Shown here: in pieces, positions 35,501 through 47,500 of the stretch | Layout of the letters: every line of letters begins with the position of its first letter | How positions within the stretch are numbered: position 1 is the first letter of the stretch | Source: Heloderma charlesbogerti | Taxonomy: Eukaryota > Chordata > Lepidosauria > Squamata > Helodermatidae | Direction of reading: 5' to 3' | DNA: 64,000 nt | Assembly (NCBI GenBank): GCA_026122225.1 | Contig: JANEZZ010001873.1 | Span: 682,001 to 746,000 of the forward strand | Translations under genes and position numbers: made by a program | Notes under the pieces: model-generated | What the model was told of the DNA's origin: nothing | The model's database searches: none | Seen by the model: the letters and a program-made list of their open reading frames with translations, nothing else

Positions 35501-38500
35501 GGATTTTGTTATTGATCTATATAATATAATATAATATAATATAATATAATATAATATAATATAATATATAATGTAAACAGTGTAGACAATGGAGTTATTT
35601 ATGATGCTATCAATCTTCTTATTAGATAAAGCTGGGATTAACTTGAGCTCTTTTTGTTTGGTAGGAATACAAAGTCTCCAGCTTTGAGCAGAGACTGATC
35701 AGTGAGATTGAATTTCGGTTAGAACGATCTCCTGTAGAAGAGTCTGACGATGAGGTGGAGCATGGAGAAGATCCCCTCGATAACAGCATGGCACCATATT
35801 TTGAGATGAAGCTGAAACATTACAAGATATTCGAAGGAATGCCAGTCACCTTTACATGCAGAGTGTCTGGAAATCCAGCCCCAAAGGTGAGAGTAACGAA
35901 ACCACCTTGGAGGAACACACGAGGTATCAGTGGGCTTTCCCCTACATTGGCATGGGCCATTTCTCTTTTGGAGAGTCAGTCAAATGCATTTGTTGTGCTT
36001 TCCCAGTTTGGTTAGAATGGGGCCCATTCACACAACCTCTTGGGTGTGTGATAGCTAAACTTGAGCATATGGCCAGCATTCAGCTCACAGCAAGGTGGCT
36101 GTGTCATGTGGCCACATGAATAACTGAAGTTTTCTCACCCCATCATATGTGCCATTGAAGCTTTCCTCAGAGCTCTGTGGAACTGAAAGATGAGGCATTC
36201 TGCTTGAAAAGGGGATTTAAGCCTGTGAGGATTTCCTTTTGGAGCTCTCCCAACAGGTATCACTCAGTTCTTCTGGTTAGAACTGACCACCCAGGATCTT
36301 TTATCAAAGGTATAGAGCAGCCTTCCCCAACCTGGCTCCCTTCAGATGTATTGGACTACAACTCCTAGCATGCTGGTTGGGAAGGCTGGTGTAGAAACTC
36401 AGACAAGTTGGTTGTAAAGCAATAAAATGCTTCTATCCTAATCTGATGCGACAGGCTTGACATATGGTTAGTTCATCTCAGCCATTCTTCATACGCACAC
36501 AGCAAATAAGTTTATATGGTCCAGGCCTGTAAACCCCAATGGATGACCAGGACTCCAAGCATTGGCTGGAGGTTGGTGGTCACCAAAGAATGATACACTC
36601 TCTTACTTTGCACAGTCTTGTTTCTTCTTCTTCAAGGATCCCAAATCAGGGTGGTTTATAACAAAAGTCCAGTTGGCCTCATGGACCATTGGCTGTCTCA
36701 AGATAAACCTCCTTGTTGTCAACAGCCCCACATTTAGGGATCATATCATGCACAACTTTAAAAAGCCCATTTAAGGGTCTATAGCATACTTCAGTCATAT
36801 CCTTGGAGCATGATACAATGTCTCTGTTACATAACAATTTTAACTTATATATTGCTTTCCCCTACAAATACCCTTCTTCAGTACATAATTCAACTAATTA
36901 ACTATTTACTTAACAAGGACATCTATCCTGTTGGGAATTTCTGTAGAGTGCTAATTAAGCCTATGAATTTGGGCTTTTCCCTCCTGTAGGCTTTTATTGG
37001 CATCAGCTGTGTTCATAGCAATGGAGAGTTACAGCTAGAATCTCAAGCCCAGGCAAAAGCATAAAAGCCAAGGACTCCTCAGGCTACTATCATGGTCCTG
37101 AGAACATTCACATTTCTTTTCCCAAGACTGACTCTGTTCCAAGTATTTCTTGGTCCAGGAACTGGGGCCAATTATTCTCCCTAGGTTGCTCCAAATATCA
37201 GAACCAAGAGTCTTATGTAGCAGAGAAATTTTGAATGCTTTACCCATTTTATTTCTACTTTTAGCCTACTTGTTGAGAATGGCTTGCCATGGAGATGGTC
37301 AGTCTCTTTTGTCTTGCCTACAGCTGTGATGTCTTTCTAGTTAGTACAGTCCATTCAGCCCTTGCCCTCTCTAGAAGGACAAGAGAAGCTTCTGCTGCTG
37401 CCTTTGCTTGATTACTGGTAGGAGCACCAGTGGGAGGTTGTGGTCAGGACAGAGACCATGCCATATTATATGTGATCAACATGTGTAATTAAACATCCAT
37501 TTCTTCAAAATGCTAACTAAATGACATCACATGCTTCCTTTAACTTCCTTGTTCCTGTAGTTCCTAAGGTTTTACCTTTAGCCTGAGGTCACTCTGCAGT
37601 GTAATGTTTTGGCACAGGAGGACTCTTAATGGATCAATTAACAGCATCTCAAGTTCTTGTCAGGTCTTGCTCCCAGATTCAGCTTTGGATAACATGTGAA
37701 TAATCAGTTCTGATACAAGATCCCCCATCCCCACCCAAGTCTGCATTCATGAAGTCATTTCAGGAAATGATTTTATGTCTTCTAAATGATATATGGGTAG
37801 TACTGAGGGACCTGTGGTGATCTTTGCCTATCTCCCTTTTTAAAAGCATTCTTATTTTAACTTTTTCAACATACATAACAACAAAACTATCAATACAGAG
37901 CGATTGACCATACACAGAGAAGCCACACTGTTGTCGAAGAAAAGACAGATTACAGAATGGAGTAGGGAACCAAAGCAGTTTACCCCAATAGATCTTTCCA
38001 CAAGAGGGGAAAGGAGGATAAATCTTTCAAAATTCTGCAAGATTTGCTGGACTTGGAATGAATGGATGGCAGAGTAACACAAGGCAGACACTTTCTTTTA
38101 TCATTACCATTACATTTCTAACTATAGATTGAAATATAATTGTGCATATATTGGCTTGGATCCTAACAAGGCATCTGTGAATGGAAGGAACCAGCTCACA
38201 GAACGGGGGGAGGCAATTTTTGTTGAGTCCTCCCTCTCTCTGCAGCAGCACCCCCCCCCCATTCCAGAGGTTCCCCCAGCCCACCAGAACAGATTTTCAG
38301 GGGCACAGGAGGCTGCAGAGGTAAGAGAGAACCAATGAAAGCCACCTCTCCCACTTCCCCTGTCAGGAACCATGAACAGAACTTCACTCAAGTGACACTC
38401 CTGCCTGTGGGAGCAAACTCAAGATCAGGCCATTGAAAATATGCCCCATTTTAAATAGTTGATATCAATGTTTTGATTTTAGAAAATTCAGAATTTGATA

Positions 38501-41500
38501 TTGAGGTGCAAATCCTATTTTTTTTTCACTCTGTCTCAAGTCTCACTATCAAAAGTTTAACATTCACATGCATCTGCACGCACATAGCAGAAATCCATCT
38601 CAAAGGGTGAATGTGTAGACGTCAAAACTCTTGACTTTCAGAATTTTAAAATGTAGTTTTTGACATTTTAAAGTGAGAATCCATGTTTTCTCCAAAATTC
38701 TTTTCAACTAAGGTAAGGTGTCTGAAGTTTTAACATCAAAACTCCTAAAATCTTACCTGTTTTAAATAAAGGCAGCATGTGGCAGTGACATGGGATAATC
38801 ACAACTTCCCAGAAGAACAACATTTTGACCATATATAGCTTTTGGCCAAGGTGAAGGAATTGGCAATTACATATTAATTATTACACAACATAATTAAAAG
38901 TTAAAAAGCCATACTTGGAAGCATTTTGCTACTTTATAGTCATGTTAATCTAGGACACCAGGTATATACAACTTAATGTATCCGTACTTGCTTAGTTCCT
39001 GGCAAGCCGCCTGATTCTGTAATGAAAGAAGTGTGTTATAAAACAATTACTGGCTCTTACAAGACCAACATCTGTCAGGTAACATTATGACATCTGTGAA
39101 GTGTGCAAGTTCAAACTTATTTTTGCAATTATGCCTTTGCTAAGACCTAGAGGTTTATAAACGATAACATAACTTTTTATTTGAAACATTAAAGTTGTGT
39201 CAGCATATGAGAACACATTAACAAGCCTTTTGTTGGCAATATAAATATTTTGCAGTCCTGCACATACATGCATTAGGAAGAGAAATAACTGACTACTGGG
39301 AAAAATTAAATCTTTTTTTCCCCTCTGCACTGGCATGCAGCCTTTGTCAAGATGTGAGACCCTTACATGGATGTGGGTACCCCAATAAATATTCCTAGTT
39401 GAGCAGATATTGTTAGGATTTAAAGGTGTACCCTTATTTTGTGCATCTAAGTAACTAACAGGTGGTTATCAAGCACCAGGAAAGAAGGACTTGGCAGAAT
39501 TAGCTGTTGGAATCTTATAATAACTTCAGATCGTCCCTGCTATTTTACTTCTTACTTGGAAATGTAATTATACAGTAGCATTCCTTAAGAGTGGTTGATT
39601 GTCTTAAACCTACTTGGCTGAAGGTTCCAGAAATCTTGAGAATGAACAAGTTCTCTTAATCATGTCTTGGGGCAGTATCCAATGGTAGTCCTATGTAAAC
39701 TAGGTCCATTCACTTCAGTGGGTCTACTCTGAGTAGGAGTACCATTGGATACTGCCCTTGTTGTCCCACTCCTTGAAAGCTCTTTCACCAGCATCATTCA
39801 CACACATTCCCCCAAGACTAAAGATCTTTCTGTGAGTTTTTCCTGCACAGCCTCTTCATCCACGAACATCTGATACAGTCAAGAATGTAGCCCTGTAACC
39901 TCATTCAGTCACTCACTCATTAAAAGAGGTAACTAATACTGTGAGAGGATTGCTTGGTTTGTCAGGTCATTTTGTACAACTGGGGTCCACACGGGTCTAG
40001 TACGATGGAAAATCCTGCTTTACTTTCTACTACCAGTGATTAACAGCCCCTATTCCAAACATCTCTGCTGTTGCTGTATCTTCCTGTACACATAACATCA
40101 TGTTCTCTGGCAGAGAGTTGTTGAAGACGTTAGATACATCCCTCTCTAATTATTTATACTTGATGATGCTACAAGTTCTTAGGATTGGTCCAGAATTCAA
40201 ACAAATGTAACTTTGTATATATAGTGGATAAGGGGAAAAAATTGTTTTCAGGCCCTGTCCAGTACTTTCTAAATGAAAGCAGCCATTTCTTTCTATATTT
40301 CATAGTTATTGGTAATGTTTCAAAGTAATCGTAAGCAGCAAATGTATTCTGCACTAATAAACCAATGTGCAGATGTTAGTCTCGATGCAAACAAATCTTG
40401 GGCAGCAATATCTGGTGAGGAAAACATGACAGAGAAGGACAGTAAGGAACATTCACTGATGGCTAAAGGCTGAATGGGTAGTGGCCTTTTTTATGCAGAC
40501 TTCCTAGATTAACTTAACGCCTGGTTTCACACATAGCAACATAGTTTTTATGAGTAGCAAAAATATTTATAGAAAAAGTATCAGTATATCCACTATTGGC
40601 TTCTGGTCACCAAAGCATTGCATGAGACCTGTTCATGTGACTAGTGTGTGCATAATGAACATTCATTGAGTAGGGGTGAGATCAGGGCATCATGCCCGGC
40701 CCAGCCCCCCAGCCTACATGCTTTTTGTAGGTTATTGGAACCAGCCCTATGCGCATACAAAATCTACACACAGTTGGGAAGCCTGGAAAAAGCAGGATCT
40801 TGGATTGCACAGAGAAGCCTATATATGTTCAGTCTCTTCTGTCTATCGAACTTGTGTAGGTCAGATGCAGGGCCTGACATGATTCTCCACCAGCAGATGC
40901 ATTCAGTATACACCCATTGGTTATATGAACATGTTTGAATTTCTCTACATAACAGTGTTGAACTAAAGGAGCTCTACTGCTCATAATATCTGATAGGCAG
41001 GAACTGAAGCGACTGACTTACTCTGACGCCTAGATGAAAACTATGGGTAGTATCCAATGTTAGTCCTACTTAGAGTAGACTCACTGAAATTAATGGGACA
41101 TAAGTTAGTCATGACTAACATAACAATTCATTTCAGTGGGTCTACTTAAGTAGGACTAACATTGGATACTGCCCTATACGCCATCAAACCTCAATCATTT
41201 AACAGCTGTGATGGCATGCTACCTGAGCAGGATGTGGCAGGAAGTCTAGAGTCCCATCCAGAGAAAAGTCACTGTTTACAATGCATCTCTCTCTTTTTTT
41301 ATAAGCAAGAATGGAATTCACTGATTTGTTCACAGCTGTTTGAGATCATTGCAGCCTAGTGGTTCCTAACCCTGTTTTTTCTTTTTACATTCCATTTCTT
41401 TATTTAGTAGTGGCCCATAGACCGTTCACCCTAACCCTGTTTTTGTAGCAATTGGCTTTGGCACTTCCAAGTCCCCAAAGCATGTGTTACTTTACAGACG

Positions 41501-44500
41501 AAGCTACGGCTTTGCTCTGTTTTAGTCTAGTGCAGGGTGCACAGCCTGAGTCGCCCCCTCCCCCGGCCTTTACTGAGGCTTCTCACTGGTGCCTGACCCA
41601 CCACCGACATCAAATTCCCCACCACCTGTACTCTCCACCTCCTCCCCAGAAATCCTCATGTAGACAACTTTTTTCCTGCCACTGCTAACATTGAGGAAAG
41701 AGCCATCTGTATCAGGATCACTGGGAGGGGGTGTGTGGAGAGAAGACTCTCTATACCCTCCCCTAGAGATCTTTGGACAGATCGCTGTGGTGCATGTGCC
41801 CACATAAGTATATGTGGCCCCCACCCCCTGCGGCAGCATCACATATGGCCCTCAGGCCTTGAAAAGGATGTGCACCCCTGCTCTAGAGTAAGCACAGAGG
41901 TCCTGATTTAGATCAGGACTGTACTTGTGGTGGGAGCTTTGATCATTCCCCCCTCTACTCTACAGTCTCAATCTGGATTGGGGGCCCTGTGCCTGTAATT
42001 TTATATTGCCAGAAAGTGATCCATTGAAGCAGGGGTGCACAATCTGTGGCCCAGGGGTTGCATGCGTCCCCCCAAGGCCTGTACTGTGGTCCCTTTGAGG
42101 GTGCACTGACTCCCCCACTGCTGCCAAATTCTCCACCACCACCAATTTCCTCACCACCTGTACTCTCCACTTCCTCCCCTAGAGATCCTCACACCCTCTG
42201 CTGCTAGCAGCAAGGAAAGAGCGATCTGTATCAGGATCTCTGGGATGCATGCGTGTGTGTACATATGTGCACATGCAGCCCTAAGCCAGCATCACATGTG
42301 GCTCTAGGGGCTGAAAAGATTGTGCACCCCTGCACTAAAGCAAATGTATCACCATCTGGTAATATATATTGCAGGTATGGGGCCCCCAATCAGGATTGGG
42401 ACCGCAGTGGTGGGGAAGGGTTACCTTTGGGGGGTAGGGGTCCTTACCCCTACCCCCCAAACACACACAGAGACACATACTAGGTTTTCTATTCAAATTG
42501 GGCCTCTGTGCTTACTCGGGAGTAAAAAATGAAAACAAAACTATGTGCTTTCGCCCTAATTATTATCCCACAGTTCAGTCACCCATGAAAGATAAGACGG
42601 GGGCGGAGTGGGGACAGACTCAGACTTACAATTGAAACCAAGGTTTAGGGAATGGGAGAAAACTGTGGGTTCATGCCCTGCCCACACTCCTCTTCTGCAT
42701 GAATTCCCCCTGTCCCCTTTACCCAGTTTTGCTATTCCCTGTGACCAGTGGCAGCCCAAGTTTCAGTGAAGAAGAAGGATACATCAAGAGCTCAGCTATA
42801 ATCATCATCATTGTTAACGTGAGGGTAGGAGCATAATATGCTGCCTCCTACTGAGTCAAAGTACTGACCCGGCTAGCTCACTATTCCAGCTTCCCCAGCA
42901 TTTCACCCTCCAGATGTTTTGGGCTACAACTCCCAACTTTCCAGATCCTTGGCCATGCTGACTGGAGCTTAAGGTAGTTGTAGTCCAAAACATCTGGAGG
43001 GCACTGGGTTGGGGAAGGCTGGCCTGCACTGATTGGCAGTGGTTTCTAGGGTTTCAGACAGGGGTGTTTTCCTAGTGTTACCTGGAGATGCTGGGGCTTG
43101 AACCTGGGACCTTCTGTGTGCAAAGCATGTGCTCTACCACTGAGCTACAGCCCCCTTCCAATATACCCAGTTCCATTTCCACCCAGGCTGGTCATAGTCT
43201 CATAGATTAATGAAACCAGATAGAGGGAATGGCAAGGACACATGCACTCCCATGGTCTGATTAAATCTTTATTTCAGTTGTAAGGCTGAACTATGTTCTT
43301 AAATAGTAACAGAAATGTAATGAGAACTAAGAAGCAGATCTTGCTGTGTGCAATTTGACACCAATTTAAGTAATTATTTTCCTTTGCTATAAACACAAGG
43401 GTTGCTGTGGATACTCAAGGTTGTATCTTACTGCATAAAATGCCCTGCAGAAGCCACATTTGAGAAATGGTGCTTTAAGACTTCCAAGTATAAATGATAG
43501 TTGTTGTTTTTTTGTTTTAGCCTTGCATGTGGGTCTTTATACACTTTTTGCTGTTTCCCCCTTGCTTAAAAATAAATCCAGAAATTTACAGAAGTATTGC
43601 TGAAAAAGAAGTAGCAAAACAGGCTCATATATTCACTGTTGGTGGGGGTGTCCTAAGATACAAAATATTGTTCAAGGATACATGCACATATTAAGAAATG
43701 TAAAGGGTATTAATTGCTCTTTGATCCTATGACAGTCTTGTTGGGTGTTACAAACAAGGAGCTGTTTGTCCTCCATTTAGTAGAAACAAAGTTCCAAATC
43801 GCAGGAAAATGGAAAAATAAATATCCTCCTACTATCAAAGGATAGTATGATAGGAAATGGGAAATATTAACTATAGATAAGATCTCACATCGGTTAAAAG
43901 ATAGAATTAATCCAGAATATAATTATGATTTTATAGAAAGATGGTGCCCAGTTGTAAATGTAATGGATTCATGTAATTGGAAAGACAAAAGGCCACTCAG
44001 AGATTCTCTTCATAGTGCTTCACTGATTAGAGTGTGTGTGTTACTGAATCCTTTTATAACAAAGGATTTGTTATACTACTTACTATTGCTGTTTATTCTT
44101 ATTTTATTCCTTGATGCTTACTTGTTATATACTTTGTTATGCTGAATTGTATCCCACAAAAGATGGAACTGTTATTCATTTTTAAACGTGTTTGTAAAAA
44201 ATCTGAAATAAATCCATTAGGGTGCAAACCTAAATATGCATAGGACTGTGTCCTCAATTTCAGGTTTGAAACTCCACAAAGCAAAACCTAAAGTTGTACT
44301 GAACTAACAGGATTTTTGTTTCTGTGTTAACATTGTTCTGTTCGGTAAGCATGTTGCTGTTTTCTATTCTGAATATAGTTCTTAGGTTTCAGCTCCTTTG
44401 TGCATATCTTACAAAATCCATAGGTTCAGTCAGATGCAGAGGTACCTTTCTAAATGCAGACAGTATCTTCTGTTTATGGAAGGGCTCTTTTACTCCTGGA

Positions 44501-47500
44501 GCGCTGTGTGAGCAAATTGCACAAATGTGCAAGGATGTTCTTCCCCTGCTGTAAGCAGATGTGTCGGAGCTGCTATATAGCAAATGCAAACTCTTCCCTG
44601 GCATTCTACAAGTGTTTGCATAACAGCATGAACAACTATTTTCCTTCTGTTCACCGTTCTTTGGATCCAACAAAATACAACAGCATTCAAGTTCAGTTCC
44701 TTGCAACAAGAATGGACCACTCACCCACTTAGCCCCCTCATCCTACACAATCCAGACCCCCAGTCTGCCACACATAAATGGATGCACCGTTCACTGTTAG
44801 GCGCATGAAAAGCAATTGCTGCAGTTTTGCAAGCATTAGATCCAAGATGTGCAATAGAAGGAAAGGCAGGGATTTGTTTCAGGTTCCTCTTTTATCTTCT
44901 AGAGATCAGAACTTGAGCCATAAGCCTGCAGCCAGGCCCTCTGTGCACTGGATAGCTTTTATTCATGGCATTATTGTGCCATTGTCAACAGCTGATACAT
45001 GTTCACACTTAGTTTGCAAATTGTAACTGTATCATCCTTCTTTATTGCTTATGCTTTCTTTTGGATACAGATCTATTGGTTCAAAGATGGGAAGCAAATC
45101 TCTAAAAGGAGCGAACACTACAGGATGCAAAGAGAACCTGATGGGACCTGCTTTCTCCACACCACAGCCTCCACCCTGGATGATGATGGGAATTACACTA
45201 TAATGGCTGCCAACCCACAGGTAAACCAAGTCTTGTCTTCAGTATAAGCATGCTCCTGGGCACAGATCTTTGTAAGCATGTGCAATCTGACTTTTGGGTA
45301 ATTTAATTGACAGATGATGTCATTTTTGAGCAAATCATACTTAAGGCTTCTGTGTTCATCTCATACCAGTAGGGTGGGACCAATCCATGTTGCCAAGTTG
45401 AGAATGCGTTGCCGTTGGGGGATGATTCAAAAATGTTTTTCATTGTGCTTCTGAGCAACTGCCATTATATTGGTGTTCTTTGGCAACCTTGAAGGGCCAT
45501 ATATATGGAAATGCATCCTGACTCAACTGAACTCTGACAATTCATGCACATTTTCCTCCTGATTACCTTAGGGTGCAATTATAAACTGTGAGAAAACTGG
45601 GATTCCCACCCAAAAAGGCAGTGCCACGTTGTGTTCTCCACTTCCCCATAGTAAAACTTACCCCATGTTCTGATGTCCATGTGGGTGTTTCCACTCCACC
45701 AGGGCAGCAACGATGTGGAGAACTACACAGGGTTATGCTGATGCTGGGACATGAGGTACGTTTTACTACTTAGTGCAGAGGGAATGGAAGAACTCAACAA
45801 AGGGCAGCAGGATAAGCCATGTAATTTGGCCACAGGTTGTTTTCCAAATCAGCATGCCTTGTATGATGGCCAAGGTAAATAATTTAATGTAGTTTGTTCT
45901 TATTTACCATTGTTGTTGTTGTTGTTGTTTACCATTCCTAACGTATGTAGTCACAATGAAGCCTCAAGTCAACACATGATTTTCCATATAGGGAAAGATT
46001 TCAGAAGTGCGGGTGGGCAACTGCAGGAAGGAGGGGCATTTTTGTCCCCTGGACAACTCCCCCTTGCAGACCACACTCCCCCTTGCAGACCACACTCCCC
46101 CCTGAAAAAAATAGAAAAAAAATCAGCAGTTTGCCCCCCACTTGCTGCTGTTCCACCAAATTCAGCAGCGGCAAAAAAAATACATTAAAAAAGAGAAATA
46201 GCATCCATAGTGCTACAAAGGTCAAATTTAGCTTGTTTGCATGTTGTTCACCCCTGGTCTAATCCCACATCAAATAACATGAATGCTGAAATTTAATCCC
46301 CCAGAAGGAAAGAGGCCCTTAGAGCACATGTTATGCAGAGGCGGCAGCAGTCTTTACAACTCCAGTAGGACAGGGGTGGGCACCTGGTGGCCTTTGGCTT
46401 CATTAGAAAAGCCCTCTGCAAGCCATCCATTCAACTCTCTGGCAAGAAAGATCTGTCCCTGTCCATGCAGCCCACTGGGTGAAGTGGAAGAGGGAGGAGA
46501 GAGAGAAGACAGTGGAAGAAAGATAGAACAAGAGAGACAGGGAGGTGGCAGGAAAAAAAGAAAAGGGGTGGTCCTGCCCATGTTTGGCTCTCTGGCTTCA
46601 CCACCACTGGCTTTGACCCAGCTCACTGCTGGCATATGGCCCCCAGCAAATGACTTCCAATGGACTGCAGTCCTTGGCAGAACAAAGGTTCCCCTGGGCT
46701 AAAATAAGGTAGAGGTTGTATTTTTATGAGAACATTCTTTACCAGTCTTGAGAATGATCATAGTTTAAAGGTGAGGGAGGAAACGTGTGACGCTCTAGAT
46801 GTTTTGGCCGACAACTCCCATCAGTCCTAGCCATCCTAGCCAGTGGTGAGGGATGATGGGAATTGTAGGCCAAAATATCTGGAGGGCTGTAAGTTGCCTA
46901 CCCCTGGTTTATAATAACAACAGCCTAATCCTATCCATGCTTACTCTGAAGGAAATCCTATGGAATGTGGATTCTTCCTATGTAAGGGAATACGGGATTA
47001 CAGGCTGAGTGTGCTTGCCAGCATGCCACTTTTCAGCCATCCATTTCTGCAACCTAGAAAAAAAACCCAGTATAATAGTCTATTGAATGAAACATTGATG
47101 TGTTGCCCCAAATATCACCAAACCCAAATGGCAAATAGGATTACATTTAAAAATAATGAGCGCTATTGCTAAGACACAGTTTATCCTCTATAAGAGTGTT
47201 GTGGTCTGTTATGAATGTTGCTAGGCTACTTACCCAGAATGGTTCCATTTCTACAAAGCCCCAGAGCTGTCGATGCTTTCTGTTGCAAGATGCATAAAAC
47301 ACGTAGAACTTGACTTGATATCACAAATATTGGGAAATGATGAGGTATACATATTATTTCTACATAAAATTAATGGTATTGTCAGAGACAATTTCTTGTG
47401 TAGACCTAACAGTAGTAATTCCCAAACTGTGTCAGGGTACACTGCTATACTGAAAGAAGGTGCCAGTTTAGACTGTGTTTTAACTGTGTTTTGGCATGAT

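Larger units (their letters stand above)
32095..35664 (+). other. PALLD: PALLD intron
   Basis: A 3570-bp intron from the weak donor gtgctg to ttggtag. It contains a reversed hAT-like element, a dispersed repeat, a small MITE and the (ATAAT)n tract. 32660-33880 and 34490-35100 are unassigned. Confidence 0.85.
35887..45070 (+). other. PALLD: PALLD intron
   Basis: A 9184-bp intron from gtgaga to ggatacag. It holds two short palindromic elements, the nested hAT-like cluster 41533-42515, a SINE with inserted MITE and a probable L1 tail. 36400-39660 is largely repeat-poor by eye, and 39760-41040 and 44220-45060 likewise show nothing assignable. Confidence 0.85.

Noticed and set aside
42887..43021. 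8-bp target duplication at the MITE inside the SINE
   Set aside because: Flanks cactattc and gcctgcac do not match, so no duplication is claimed for this copy.
46283..46702. 139-codon + strand open frame
   Set aside because: It covers a hAT-like element with a purine-rich interior; the peptide is low-complexity.
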